Of a stretch of 64,000 bases of DNA, positions 10,364-19,474 are shown in pieces (positions within the stretch are counted from its first letter, which is position 1; each line of letters opens with the position of its first letter). Both the position numbers and the translations under genes were made by a program. The DNA lies in the NCBI GenBank assembly GCA_007118495.1, contig SKRM01000011.1:1-64000 (forward strand). Reading direction: 5' to 3'. The notes under the pieces are model-generated. The model was not told the origin of the DNA. It saw nothing but the letters and a program-made list of their open reading frames with translations, and made no database searches. Source of the stretch: Bacteroidales bacterium (GTDB lineage: Bacteria > Bacteroidota > Bacteroidia > Bacteroidales > UBA7960).

Positions 10364-11647
10364 TCAACCCTGCCCTCCGGCAACCACTTCCATCATGCTG
10401 TCTTCATGCAGGTAATCTGCGGCAGTGAGCATGATTTCTTCTGCTTTTATTGTCTTAAGTGTGGTCAGATAGTCTTCGTAATGCCGTTGATCCAATCCAA
10501 AGACCAATAGTTCTTTGAGTCGTTCGCTTTGTGCAAACGGACCATCAAACGACCTGAGAAAACTTCCTGAAAGATAGTTTTTCAAGGTCTCCAGTTCATC
10601 ATCCGAAGCCGGTACTGTCCGCAGTGCTACCAACTCCTTGTATATTTCCTTTATGGCTTCATGGGTTACAACAGTTCCAACCTGGGTAGATATAAAAAAG
10701 TAACCGCTTTTGAGTAATGACACAAGGTTGGAGCCGATTCCGTAGGTAAAGCCCTTGTCCTGCCGTATGTTCTGCATGAGTCTGGAACCAAAATAGCCGC
10801 CAAACAGCGCATTGGTGATCTTCAGCTTGTGAAACGACGGATGGGTGCGGTTCACCAGTTGTTTTCCTATCCTTACGGCCGACTGGACAGCTCCCGGCAC
10901 CTCAAGGTGTACCTTTCGGCTGCCGGTTGATAACATTTTATAGAATGGTGAAACTGGCTTGTCCTGACCCAACCATGAATCATCACCAAAACGATGGGCC
11001 ATGGCCTGTGTAATATGATCAGGCAACTTTCCGGACACAATGCAAAATGCATTTTCAGGTCTGTACCAATGGTGGTGAAATGCCAGCAACTGATCACGGT
11101 TTACCTGGTCGAAATCTTCCACTTTAAGCTTGTATCCATAAGGGTGCGACTCACCGTACACCAGCTCATTAAAACAAGTTCTGGCCAAATGTTGCACCTT
11201 TTTCTGGTTGATGAGGTGGAGTTGTTTTTGATTTTTCAGAAACGCCAATAACTCTTCTTCAGGAAACAGAGGGTCTCTGATCAATTCTGCCATCAGGTCA
11301 AGGGCTGGCTCAAGGTGCTTGTTCAACACAAACATACTTACAGAGGTAATGTCCTTTTGGGCATCCAGTTGCAGGTGCGCACTGTAAAAGTCTAGCAGTT
11401 CATGGATTTCTTCGCGGTTTTTATGTCTCGACCCGGATCGAATCAGATTGGCTGTTGCATAAGCAACCAGGGGTTGGAATTGTTGATAGCTGCCGGCAAA
11501 AAACACCATTTCAACCTTTAGGAAATCTTCGGTGCCTCCTTCCATAAAGTATATGGGCAATCCGTTGGGCAATCGGGCACCCGTTGGGTTTATGAATGGG
11601 ATACTGGTTATCAGCTCTGTCTTCGGTGGCTTTTTTCTATCAGGCAT
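10364..11647 (-). CDS. M16 peptidase homologue, non-catalytic partner
   Basis: A 427-residue protein of the M16 (pitrilysin/MPP) family. The family fold is seen in RLPNGLPIYFMEGG, the 80-150 helical region and the C-terminal half with GGYFGSRLMQNIRQDKGFTYG, a glycine-rich and R/Y substrate-binding block typical of the second domain. The zinc motif HxxEH is missing: the equivalent stretch reads AYATANLIRSGSRHKNREEI. It therefore resembles the non-catalytic subunit of heterodimeric M16B enzymes, paired with the active subunit encoded 15 bases upstream. No signal peptide is evident, so a cytosolic peptide-degrading role is likely. Confidence 0.88.
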   Translation of the reverse strand: MPDRKKPPKTELITSIPFINPTGARLPNGLPIYFMEGGTEDFLKVEMVFFAGSYQQFQPLVAYATANLIRSGSRHKNREEIHELLDFYSAHLQLDAQKDITSVSMFVLNKHLEPALDLMAELIRDPLFPEEELLAFLKNQKQLHLINQKKVQHLARTCFNELVYGESHPYGYKLKVEDFDQVNRDQLLAFHHHWYRPENAFCIVSGKLPDHITQAMAHRFGDDSWLGQDKPVSPFYKMLSTGSRKVHLEVPGAVQSAVRIGKQLVNRTHPSFHKLKITNALFGGYFGSRLMQNIRQDKGFTYGIGSNLVSLLKSGYFFISTQVGTVVTHEAIKEIYKELVALRTVPASDDELETLKNYLSGSFLRSFDGPFAQSERLKELLVFGLDQRHYEDYLTTLKTIKAEEIMLTAADYLHEDSMMEVVAGGQG

Positions 11648-11662
11648 GGGATCAGTTTTTGG

Positions 11663-12913
11663 TTATAAACCGGGCTGGTCTTTTTTTACGTAATGAAGCA
11701 CCGATACATTGCGCAGGGCAAACAAATCAGCAGCCACACGTTTTATATGGGATGCATCTACACTGAAGTAAGCGTCTGTCTGTTTATTGATCATAGCGGC
11801 GTCGCCCAAAAGTTCATGGTATGACAGATTCATGGCCTTTGCCAGCACATTGCTTTCTGAAAACGTTTGTGTTGCCTCAATCTTGTTTTTTACTTTTTGT
11901 AATTCGCGTACCCCTATGGCTTCATTGGCCATGGTTAAAGCTTCACGCCACAAAATCTCTTCAGCCTGCCTGGCATCTACGTGACTATGGGGTTTACCTG
12001 TAATGACAAAGAGACCAGGATCAATATTGCCTGTTAAATAGGCATTGACCTCGCTGAACAACTTTTGTTCATGTACCAGCTTTGCAGGCAAACGGGCTGA
12101 ATCGCCATTGGCCAGGATATCACTGAGCAGGTCTGTAGCAAAAAAATCAGGATGGGTTCTGGCGCACATATGAAATGCCATAAAAATCTGATCTTGCGGA
12201 ACATCTCTTTCAACCACCTGCCTGCGCTCTTCTTTTTGAGAAGGTTCCCGGGGCAGATCTCTGATGTTCCCCTGTCCGGCATCGATTTCTCCAAACCACT
12301 TTTCAGCCAGTTTAAACACATGGTCAGGGTCAACGTGCCCTGCCACCGTTAAAATGGCGTTGGCCGGATGATAAAAACGCTTGAAGAAACTCTTCACATC
12401 TGCAAGGTTTGCATGGTAGATATGGTCAATGCATTGTCCGATTGTGGCCCAGCGATATGGGTGCTCTGTATATGCCAAAGGACGCAACATAAGCCAGGCA
12501 TCACCGTAAGGCTGGTTCAGATAAGATTGCCTGTACTCTTCAACAACAACATTTTTTTGGGTTGCCAGTTTTTCTTCAGAAAAGGCCAAATTCAACATCC
12601 GGTCTGATTCAAGCCAAAAAGCGGTTTCCAGATTTTGCGCTGGAAGGGTCAGGTAATAGTTTGTTATATCATTGGTGGTAAATGCGTTGTTTTCACCACC
12701 TGCATGCTGAAGATGGTAATCGTAGCGGAGGATATTTACTGAGCCTTCAAACATAAGGTGTTCAAAAAGATGGGCAAAGCCTGTCCTGTCAGGGTCTTCA
12801 TCTCTTGCGCCAACATCATACAATATGTTAACCGCGGCCATGGGGGTTGTAGTGTCCCTGTGAACTATTACCTTCAATCCATTGGATAAGGTATGCTTTC
12901 TAAATTCTACCAT
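11663..12913 (-). CDS. M16 zinc metallopeptidase, catalytic subunit
   Basis: A 416-residue insulinase-like zinc peptidase. The inverted zinc motif HLFEH is at residues 48-52, with the distal glutamate in NVVVEEYRQ (about 125-126), matching the HxxEH-X(74-76)-E spacing of the family. The N-terminus LSNGLKVIVHRDTTTPMAAV is typical. It is encoded directly before an M16 homologue lacking the zinc site, the arrangement known for two-subunit M16B peptidases in which the inactive subunit supplies substrate binding. No signal peptide is visible. It follows the OstA-like gene by 30 bases. Confidence 0.93.
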   Translation of the reverse strand: MVEFRKHTLSNGLKVIVHRDTTTPMAAVNILYDVGARDEDPDRTGFAHLFEHLMFEGSVNILRYDYHLQHAGGENNAFTTNDITNYYLTLPAQNLETAFWLESDRMLNLAFSEEKLATQKNVVVEEYRQSYLNQPYGDAWLMLRPLAYTEHPYRWATIGQCIDHIYHANLADVKSFFKRFYHPANAILTVAGHVDPDHVFKLAEKWFGEIDAGQGNIRDLPREPSQKEERRQVVERDVPQDQIFMAFHMCARTHPDFFATDLLSDILANGDSARLPAKLVHEQKLFSEVNAYLTGNIDPGLFVITGKPHSHVDARQAEEILWREALTMANEAIGVRELQKVKNKIEATQTFSESNVLAKAMNLSYHELLGDAAMINKQTDAYFSVDASHIKRVAADLFALRNVSVLHYVKKDQPGL

Positions 12914-12943
12914 CCTTGCATGCTTTCTTTATCTGACAGTAAA

Positions 12944-14476
12944 TTATCTCCATTCAAAAATATCTGTTTTATCTAAGGGTCGTCGGTAATCGAGCCAACG
13001 AAAATTTTGCAGCATACGCTCTCCTTCAGGCAGCTCATCAGGTGGGTACAATACTGCATCCGGCTGGCGTATAAACCGAAGTCCTGTTACCTCTGCTCCT
13101 TCTACGAATATAATAATATGTGATGCAACCGCTTTATTAATCCCAACCAGGCTACCATCGTCTTCTCGTATATGGAAAATGGTTTCACCATTTCCATCAA
13201 CCTCTACCTTCCAAAGCTGGTTGTCTCTAAAATACCCCTGCATAAACCGGCCTTTCATCTGATTAAACCCAATGTCTGCTTCTTGTGAAACAATAAAGGC
13301 ACCATCATGCATTTTGATCCATTCTACTTCTTCTCCAGTTGTTCTGATTTCTAACGTTGTGGCAGTAATTTGGTAATTATCAGACCACAATACAGGGTCA
13401 TAAAACATATTGATCACTGAATCAGCCATATTATAGGCAACCGAGTCACTAAGCCCCTGCAGATCTTTCCGGTAAAACCTAACATGATGGTAGGCCAGTA
13501 ATTGCCGGTCTTCTGTATCCCGGTCAAAGATGGTCTCGAGGGTGTCTGCGTGCAGGAATAATGAGTCATTATCAGCAACAATAGTCAGCACGGCATCAAG
13601 GGTAACCACCGAACGCTCTTCGTGCTCAAAGTGCTCAGCAAAATGCCCCGTAATAATCACATTCTCTATGCTATCACGTATCAGCACATTTCCCATAACC
13701 TTTCCATACCCCAGGTTCCTGTCATAATAGACTGAATCACCAGTGAGGCTCTGCTCCTGATTGGTAAAATAGGTATCCCTGCCAAAACTGGCTATGTCTT
13801 GCCGGGTATCATACCAACCATTGCGGCAATAGATGGTGTTTTCATCGCTGACAATGGTGGTAGGCCCGAAAAAATAGGTTACCTCCGTCCCCGTATTGTA
13901 TTTTAGAGTGTCCGATGACATGGTATATTCTGGGTTGACTAAAATGACATTGTCTTTGAAAAAAAACTCTCCCAGGTCGGCAAAATAAAAACCCCATTGG
14001 CTGGTGAGTTCGTTTTCTGCATCAACAATACGCCCTCCCCTGGTGTAGGTGGCTGTATTGGCCTCAAGGTCGTACTCAAGGTAAGGTGTATATAAAGTCA
14101 TCTGAGGGTCAACCATCCGGACATTACCTGTCAATTCAGCCCACCGCCTGTTACCATCATAAAACAACTGATCGCCATAAATAGTCACTGTATCACTCAC
14201 CTCGATAACAATATTGCTGAATGCACGCAAACTATTGTCAGCAGTGTACAAATAAGCACTGTCACAAAACATCCTGGTATCCTCATGCACAAAAACCACC
14301 TCTCCGATCAATCTTCTTACATGCTCACCGATACTTCGATCATGCAACATTGAAGAGGCCTCCCACTCAATAGGTGTTCTGTCTTCCTGAGCCCCGGCAT
14401 AGCCTGCGGCCAGCACCAGTAAAAGTCCCAGCATCCTTACAAATAATTGCAAATGGGGTTTTGACAACATAGGCAT
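12944..14476 (-). CDS. OstA/LptA-like organic solvent tolerance protein
   Basis: A 510-residue exported protein with a signal peptide (ending near GYAGAQ) followed by repeated short beta units characteristic of the OstA/LptA jellyroll: for example FCDSAYLYTADNSLRAF, IYGDQLFYDGNRRWAELTGN, LTGDSVYYDRNLGYGKVMGN. LptA-like proteins form the periplasmic bridge carrying lipopolysaccharide to the outer membrane; the long Bacteroidetes versions are less well studied, so an LPS transport role is an inference. Two Met codons (14476, 14470) could serve as start. A strong hairpin (14497-14534) lies about 20 bases upstream of the start. Confidence 0.82.
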   Translation of the reverse strand: MPMLSKPHLQLFVRMLGLLLVLAAGYAGAQEDRTPIEWEASSMLHDRSIGEHVRRLIGEVVFVHEDTRMFCDSAYLYTADNSLRAFSNIVIEVSDTVTIYGDQLFYDGNRRWAELTGNVRMVDPQMTLYTPYLEYDLEANTATYTRGGRIVDAENELTSQWGFYFADLGEFFFKDNVILVNPEYTMSSDTLKYNTGTEVTYFFGPTTIVSDENTIYCRNGWYDTRQDIASFGRDTYFTNQEQSLTGDSVYYDRNLGYGKVMGNVLIRDSIENVIITGHFAEHFEHEERSVVTLDAVLTIVADNDSLFLHADTLETIFDRDTEDRQLLAYHHVRFYRKDLQGLSDSVAYNMADSVINMFYDPVLWSDNYQITATTLEIRTTGEEVEWIKMHDGAFIVSQEADIGFNQMKGRFMQGYFRDNQLWKVEVDGNGETIFHIREDDGSLVGINKAVASHIIIFVEGAEVTGLRFIRQPDAVLYPPDELPEGERMLQNFRWLDYRRPLDKTDIFEWR

Positions 14477-14496
14477 TTACTGCTAACACGATGATA

Positions 14497-14534
14497 CACC
14501 AGAAGGTGTCTGAAAAATCAGACACCTGCTGGTG
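14497..14534 (-). promoter_or_regulatory. Long hairpin just upstream of the OstA-like start
   Basis: The arms 14497-14513 and 14518-14534 pair over 17 positions with a single mismatch, around an AAAA loop. It lies 119 bases after the stop of the AGCS symporter gene and about 20 bases before the OstA-like start on the minus strand. No T-run follows it on the minus strand, so it is not a textbook intrinsic terminator. It may be a terminator of the Bacteroidetes kind without a strong U-tract, or an RNA element controlling the next gene. Confidence 0.6.
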
Positions 14535-14652
14535 ATATTAAAAACTCAAAATAAATCAAAATGTTTTATTCCAGCGACAAAATCTATGCCTGACCTGACA
14601 AAGCTTGTCATATTACCCGCCGCCGAATCAGGGCGATCAGGCTGAAATGTCA

Positions 14653-16110
14653 TCAGGAAATCCGCTTGTTATAATCGGGCATACTGAAGTAATTCTTTAT
14701 TTCGCGCTTCATAACCGGTGCCAGTAAAACTATGGCTATCAGGTTAGGTATGGTCATAAAGGTAATAACCATATCAACAAAATTCCAAACTAACTCCAGA
14801 CCCCAGATTGAGCCAAAGAAAACAAACAAGGCATATACATAATAATAAGGCTTTATGGCTCTGAAACCAAAAAGATATTGTGCAGCCCTGGTTCCATAAT
14901 ATGACCAGGAAATAATGGTAGAGAAGGCAAACAATAGCAATCCAACCGAAATAATGTGGGGGGCCAAATAGCCAATGCTGATCTTGTCAAGACCCAGGCC
15001 AAAGGCTTCAACTGTCATTCCTACGCCTTCAATACCTGACTGCCATGCACCTGTCATGATAATCACGATAGCTGTCAGGGTACAGATAAACAGGGTGTCA
15101 ATAAAAGGTTCCAGACTGGCAACCAAACCCTCTCTCATGGGGTATTGGGTCTTGGCTGCAGCATGTGCCATTGCAGCAGAACCCTGTCCTGCTTCATTTG
15201 AGAACAGCCCCCTGCGAACGCCCATGGTAAGTGTAAGTATAAATACAGATCCTGCAAATCCGCCTGCTGCCGCAGTGCCGGTAAAAGCGTCGGTGAAAAT
15301 GAGTCCAAATGCAGGAAGCAGGTTCTCAATATTGAGAACTACCACCAGAACAGCGGCCAGAAAATAAATAACTGCCATTATTGGAACAAGCTTTGAGGTT
15401 ACCTCTGCAATACGCTTGAGCCCTCCGACCACAATAACCAGTACCAGTGATGCAATGATCAGGCCTGCTATCCAGTGGGGAATATTATAGGTTGAGTTCA
15501 GCACATCAGTCATTGAATTGCTTTGCGCCATGTTACCCGTACCCAGCGAACATAAAACGGCTGCAGCCGCAAAGATAATGGCAAGGGTTTTGGCATGTTT
15601 GCCCAAAATATCTTTCAGGCCGTGCTCCATATAATACATGGGGCCTCCCGACACGGTACCATCAGGGTTGAACTGTCTGTATTTTAAGCCAAGCGTACAT
15701 TCGACCATTTTTAGCATCATGCCAAAAAACCCGGTTACCCACATCCAGAAAATAGCTCCCGGACCTCCCCAGTGTATGGCTAAAGCAACACCTACTATAT
15801 TGCCCGTTCCTACAGTAGCAGACAAAGCTGTGGTAAGGGCTCTGAAGTGATTTACATCACCTGACTCGCCCTTTCCGGTAAAACGCCCGGCCAGAATGGC
15901 AAATGAATGCCAGAATTTTCTGACATGCAAGAACCTGAATTTAAATGCAAAATAGATCCCTGTGGGTACCAGCAGAAACAGTAACAAATACCCTCCAACA
16001 AATTCATTATACCATGAAATTATGTTGTTCAGACCATCCAGCAAGGGTGAACCGAGAGTCGAAACAGCCACTTCAGCTTCATTGACAATTTGATCTTGTG
16101 TTAGAGACAT
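14653..16110 (-). CDS. Sodium:alanine/glycine symporter (AGCS family)
   Basis: A 485-residue inner-membrane transporter of the AGCS family, importing alanine or glycine with Na+. The signature regions are present: FRALTTALSATVGTGNIVG near residue 90, GGPGAIFWMWVTGFFGMM, GGPMYYMEHGLK, and GLFSNEAGQGSAAMAHAAAKT in the middle, with about ten hydrophobic helices. Length is normal. It lies 30 bases downstream of an NSS-family transporter in the same direction, so the two sodium-coupled amino-acid carriers are probably cotranscribed from a promoter near 17572-17602. Confidence 0.95.
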   Translation of the reverse strand: MSLTQDQIVNEAEVAVSTLGSPLLDGLNNIISWYNEFVGGYLLLFLLVPTGIYFAFKFRFLHVRKFWHSFAILAGRFTGKGESGDVNHFRALTTALSATVGTGNIVGVALAIHWGGPGAIFWMWVTGFFGMMLKMVECTLGLKYRQFNPDGTVSGGPMYYMEHGLKDILGKHAKTLAIIFAAAAVLCSLGTGNMAQSNSMTDVLNSTYNIPHWIAGLIIASLVLVIVVGGLKRIAEVTSKLVPIMAVIYFLAAVLVVVLNIENLLPAFGLIFTDAFTGTAAAGGFAGSVFILTLTMGVRRGLFSNEAGQGSAAMAHAAAKTQYPMREGLVASLEPFIDTLFICTLTAIVIIMTGAWQSGIEGVGMTVEAFGLGLDKISIGYLAPHIISVGLLLFAFSTIISWSYYGTRAAQYLFGFRAIKPYYYVYALFVFFGSIWGLELVWNFVDMVITFMTIPNLIAIVLLAPVMKREIKNYFSMPDYNKRIS

Positions 16111-16140
16111 GGGTGGAAAAGTTTTAGATTGTATGTGATA

Positions 16141-17499
16141 TTAAATAATACCTAAGCTATCAAAAAGCACAACGGCAATGGCCACTGGTGCCACGAACCT
16201 CAATATAAACCTTAATGCGCCTGTAAATCGGGCCCTGACAACGCCTCCGTTGGTAATTTCATCTTTTACATCCACACCTTTCATGTACCAGCCAACAAAC
16301 AAAACAATCATCAGGCCTCCCAGGGGAAGCAGCAGATTTGAGGCAGTAAAATCAAGAAGGTCAAATACGTGCAGCCCACTAATTGTAAAACCTTCAAGGG
16401 CTCCGAATGAGAGCGTACAGAACATCCCGACAAAAGCTGCAGCTGAAGTTGCCATAACAGTGGCCTTGCGACGTGTCATGCTAAGTTCTTCGGTAAGGTA
16501 AGCCACGATCACTTCTAAAATACTGATGGATGAAGTCAGGGCTGCAATGGCGAGTAAGATGAAAAAGATTACCCCAAAGAAATAGCCCCCTGGCATTTGC
16601 TGAAAAATACCGGGCAATACATTAAATATAAGCCCTGGTCCTCCTGCAGGATCAACCTGAAATGCAAAAACAGCGGGAAAAATGGCAACCCCTGCCAGTA
16701 AGGCTATCAGGGTGTCTGCCACTGAAACTTCCACGGCAATATTACCCAACTTGTTGTCTTTTCGAATATATGATCCGTAGGTAATGAGTGTTCCCATTCC
16801 AATACTCAGTGAAAAGAAGGCCTGCCCCAGGGCAGCAAGTAATACATTGGAGTCAATGGCAGAAAAATCAGGCCTGAAAAGAAAAGCAAGGCCCTCACCC
16901 GCCCCGGGCAATGTGAGTGATCTGACGGCCATAATGATTAGCAAGATCACCAAAAAAGGCATAAGTACCTTGGCATATTTTTCAATACCTTTTTTAACTC
17001 CTGAAACAATAATCCAGGCCGTCATAAACATGAACACCAACTGCCATACCAGTGGCCAAAGGGCCTGGGTGTGGAAGTTATCAAACATCAGGGCTATCTG
17101 ATCTGGCGATTTACCAGAAAATGAATTGGTCAGTGACTTGACAATATATTCAAGCGTCCAGCCGGCTATGGTACTGTAAAATGCCAGGATCATGAATGCA
17201 GCCACAATGCCCATAACACCTACAAGATACCAGGGCTTTCCGGGAGCAAGCCTTTTGAATGAACCAAGTGCATTTCGCTGGGCCCTGCGACCAATAACAA
17301 ACTCTGACAACATAACGGGAATACCGAGTAACAGGATAAATCCAAGATATATTAACAGAAAGGCGCCTCCTCCACTCTCTCCGACAATGTATGGGAAGCG
17401 CCAAATGTTACCCAGCCCGATGGCCGATCCGGCTGCGGCACATATGATGCCAAACCGGCTGCTGAAGCCATCACGGCCTTCATTTTCAATTGAAGACAT
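16141..17499 (-). CDS. Neurotransmitter:sodium symporter family transporter
   Basis: A 452-residue inner-membrane transporter of the NSS (SNF, LeuT-like) family for sodium-coupled amino-acid uptake. The hallmark first helix is intact (CAAAGSAIGLGNIWRFPYIV), followed by GESGGGAFLLIYL; about eleven or twelve helices can be traced. The Met at 17499 (MSSIENEGRDGFSSRFG) matches the usual NSS N-terminus; the reading from 17550 adds 17 polar residues. The substrate cannot be told from sequence. It is the first gene of a two-transporter unit with the AGCS gene. Confidence 0.94.
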   Translation of the reverse strand: MSSIENEGRDGFSSRFGIICAAAGSAIGLGNIWRFPYIVGESGGGAFLLIYLGFILLLGIPVMLSEFVIGRRAQRNALGSFKRLAPGKPWYLVGVMGIVAAFMILAFYSTIAGWTLEYIVKSLTNSFSGKSPDQIALMFDNFHTQALWPLVWQLVFMFMTAWIIVSGVKKGIEKYAKVLMPFLVILLIIMAVRSLTLPGAGEGLAFLFRPDFSAIDSNVLLAALGQAFFSLSIGMGTLITYGSYIRKDNKLGNIAVEVSVADTLIALLAGVAIFPAVFAFQVDPAGGPGLIFNVLPGIFQQMPGGYFFGVIFFILLAIAALTSSISILEVIVAYLTEELSMTRRKATVMATSAAAFVGMFCTLSFGALEGFTISGLHVFDLLDFTASNLLLPLGGLMIVLFVGWYMKGVDVKDEITNGGVVRARFTGALRFILRFVAPVAIAVVLFDSLGII

Positions 17500-17571
17500 A
17501 GATTTGTTATTTGTTGTTGTTTTGGTTAAGCCGGTGGGGTTTTTCCGCAATCATCCCAACCAGAAAAAGGC

Positions 17572-17602
17572 CAAAAATATAAAATAATAAGCAAAAAGCA
17601 AT
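17572..17602 (-). promoter_or_regulatory. Putative Bacteroidetes-type promoter for the symporter pair
   Basis: Read on the minus strand, ATTG (17602-17599), a spacer of 19 bases and TATTTTTG (17579-17572) resemble the Bacteroidetes consensus TTTG-N19-TAnnTTTG, with one mismatch in the -33 box. Transcription would start near 17565, giving a leader of about 65 bases before the start at 17499. Confidence 0.5.
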
Positions 17603-17702
17603 TTCAACCTGTTTTTTTATCCGCTCAGGAAATTCATCGCTGAAAACCCGAAATATTTATGCAGTCCATTGTAATTTTAATCCGATGTTTTTATGTTTTC
17701 GT

Positions 17703-18395
17703 ATGGATTTTCTCGCTTATAAAGACTGGTTATATTTTAGCAAGGGGCAGAGACAAGGTATTCGACTGCTCATTATGCTAATCCTGATGACTCCGCTGGC
17801 AGGAAATTTCATCAGGCATACTGGCTATGGATCATACAATGACCAGGAAAAATTTATGGCTGAAGTCAGACAGTTTATGCTTGAAAAACATTATAAAAAT
17901 GAAACATCAGGCAATGATGAAGATATAGGGTTTTCGCCTGGAGATACAGTGACCAGTATAAGCATTGCTGATACATCTACACCCGATGCAAATACCCCAA
18001 CTATAAACATAAACAAGGCTGACTCACTGGAACTTCAGGCCATCAGGGGTATAGGGAGCGTTTTGGGAAGCAGGGTGGTAAGATATCGCGAATTGCTTGG
18101 GGGGTTTTACTGTACATCCCAATTGGGTGAAGTGTATGGAATTGACAGCCTAAGGCTGCAAAACATTCTTCCATATGTGATCACTGACACCCTGACTATC
18201 AGAAAAATCAATATCAACACTGCCCGATTCGGAGATTTGCTCCGGCACCCATACCTGAGTCGTGACCAGGTAGCTGCCATCACCACATGGAGAGAAAACC
18301 AGGGGGTTTTCATCCATACATCACAAATTCTTGAAGCCACAGGCATGGATACATCAGATTGGGAAAAGTTGCGTCCATACCTGCGTTTGGAATAG
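17703..18395 (+). CDS. Helix-hairpin-helix (ComEA-like) membrane-anchored protein
   Basis: A protein of about 230 residues. The start at 17703 (MDFLAYKDWLYFSKGQRQGI) is preferred; a Met six codons upstream is also open. One membrane helix (about 20-35) is followed by a polar linker and two or three helix-hairpin-helix units: ININKADSLELQAIRGIGSVLGSR is the clearest (split here in two: ININKADSLELQAIRG and IGSVLGSRVVRYRE), then ININTARFGDLLRHPYL. ComEA-type proteins bind DNA in the periplasm during uptake; related Bacteroidetes proteins are common and mostly unstudied, so DNA binding is likely but uptake is not shown. It stands alone. Confidence 0.8.
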   Translation: MDFLAYKDWLYFSKGQRQGIRLLIMLILMTPLAGNFIRHTGYGSYNDQEKFMAEVRQFMLEKHYKNETSGNDEDIGFSPGDTVTSISIADTSTPDANTPTININKADSLELQAIRGIGSVLGSRVVRYRELLGGFYCTSQLGEVYGIDSLRLQNILPYVITDTLTIRKININTARFGDLLRHPYLSRDQVAAITTWRENQGVFIHTSQILEATGMDTSDWEKLRPYLRLE

Positions 18396-18510
18396 ATCAC
18401 AATAATTTCTATTTCGATCAAAAAATCTTTTAAACATTTCTGACTGATTTTTGTTATTTAGACAAAGACTAAATATGGACAACAAAAAACCCCAAAAAAA
18501 ACACAACGTC

Positions 18511-19251
18511 ATGAAGAGGATAAAAACTTATCTGTTCATTGTCATGGCCCTTGCCATTTTTGCTGCATGCCAGCAACCAGCACAAGAAAGAAATTCAAAT
18601 GAAGATAAAACAGGAGGAACAATTATGACCACACAAAACGGAAAACACGAACTGGCACCATTGCCATACGCACATGATGCACTGGAGCCTTATATCGACC
18701 AAAAAACCATGGAAATTCACCATGGCAAGCACCATCAGGCATACGTAAATAACCTGAATGCAGCCATTGAAGGCACAGAACTTGAAAATAAAAGTCTTGA
18801 AGAAATATTTAAAAACATGAGCCAATATTCTGCAGCGGTAAGAAATAACGGTGGAGGACATTGGAACCATGATCTATTCTGGAACATTATGGGGCCCAAT
18901 GGTGGAGGTAAACCATCCGGAAGATTGTTGTCGGCCATTGAAGACACCTTTTCATCATTTGATGCATTCAAAGAAGAATTTAAACGTGCAGGAGCAACCC
19001 GTTTTGGCAGCGGCTGGGCCTGGCTAAGTGTAAATGCCGATGGTAAATTACAGATAAGCAGTACTCCAAATCAGGACAACCCCCTGATGGACGTAGCTGA
19101 TGTTCAAGGAACCCCCATTTTGGGCGTTGATGTTTGGGAGCATGCATATTATCTTAAATATCAAAATCGCCGACCTGAATACCTTGACAACTTTTGGAGT
19201 GTTGTCAATTGGGATGAAGTTTCAAGAAGATATGAGAAATTGGTTCAATAA
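18511..19251 (+). CDS. Superoxide dismutase (Mn/Fe family) with lipoprotein signal
   Basis: An Fe/Mn-family superoxide dismutase that converts superoxide to oxygen and hydrogen peroxide. From the Met at 18511 the 246-residue product starts with a lipoprotein signal (lipobox FAAC, Cys 20) and an Asn/Glu-rich linker, then the normal enzyme. Metal ligands are seen in [15 protein letters not shown] and [19 protein letters not shown] and NQDNPL look more Mn-like than Fe-like. An in-frame ATG at 18625 follows a strong AGGAGG (18612-18617) with seven bases between, so a cytosolic form may also be made. A good terminator follows at 19284-19321. The enzyme identity is certain; which metal it uses is not. 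Confidence 0.95.
   Translation: MKRIKTYLFIVMALAIFAACQQPAQERNSNEDKTGGTIMTTQNGKHELAPLPYAHDALEPYIDQKTMEIHHGKHHQAYVNNLNAAIEGTELENKSLEEIFKNMSQYSAAVRNNGGGHWNHDLFWNIMGPNGGGKPSGRLLSAIEDTFSSFDAFKEEFKRAGATRFGSGWAWLSVNADGKLQISSTPNQDNPLMDVADVQGTPILGVDVWEHAYYLKYQNRRPEYLDNFWSVVNWDEVSRRYEKLVQ
18612..18627 (+). promoter_or_regulatory. Internal Shine-Dalgarno and ATG inside the dismutase gene
   Basis: AGGAGG at 18612-18617 stands seven bases before an in-frame ATG at 18625, which begins the dismutase proper ([16 protein letters not shown]). The upstream start at 18511 has no comparable site. Strong Shine-Dalgarno sites are scarce in this window (rocD has another), so this one suggests a real second start or the remnant of the ancestral start. 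Confidence 0.5.
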
Positions 19252-19283
19252 TATTTGAAGATACGGGTGATGAGTGATGGTGA

Positions 19284-19321
19284 CCGGCAGTACCCTTTTA
19301 CAGGGTCTGCCGGTTTTTTTA
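19284..19321 (+). terminator. Intrinsic terminator after the dismutase gene
   Basis: CCGGCAG-T-ACCC (19284-19295) pairs with GGGTCTGCCGG's complement arm (19303-19313) with one bulged base, and is followed by a run of T from 19314. It lies about 30 bases after the dismutase stop. Confidence 0.8.
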
Positions 19322-19365
19322 TTTTCAATTGGTTCCAGATCATGACAAGTTATACAGCTCTGCAT

Positions 19366-19396
19366 TTTTTTTCAACAAGGCCTTTTGTTATATTTG
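19366..19396 (+). promoter_or_regulatory. Putative promoter of rocD
   Basis: TTTT (19366-19369), 19 bases, then TATATTTG (19389-19396) fits the Bacteroidetes consensus TTTG-N19-TAnnTTTG with one mismatch in the -33 box. Transcription from about 19403 would give a leader near 70 bases before rocD. Confidence 0.55.
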
Positions 19397-19474
19397 CCGG
19401 AGTTAATTCTGTAAAACAACCGGTTTGGACTGCCCGCCTGCGGTCCTTTCATTAAATTATAAAGGAGATTCCAT

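Noticed and set aside
16141-17550. Longer start (17550) for the NSS symporter
   Set aside because: The added 17 residues are polar and unlike the family; the Met at 17499 gives the usual N-terminus.
19255-19455. 66-residue plus-strand frame after the dismutase gene
   Set aside because: It spans the dismutase terminator and the rocD promoter and has no domain or family-like sequence.
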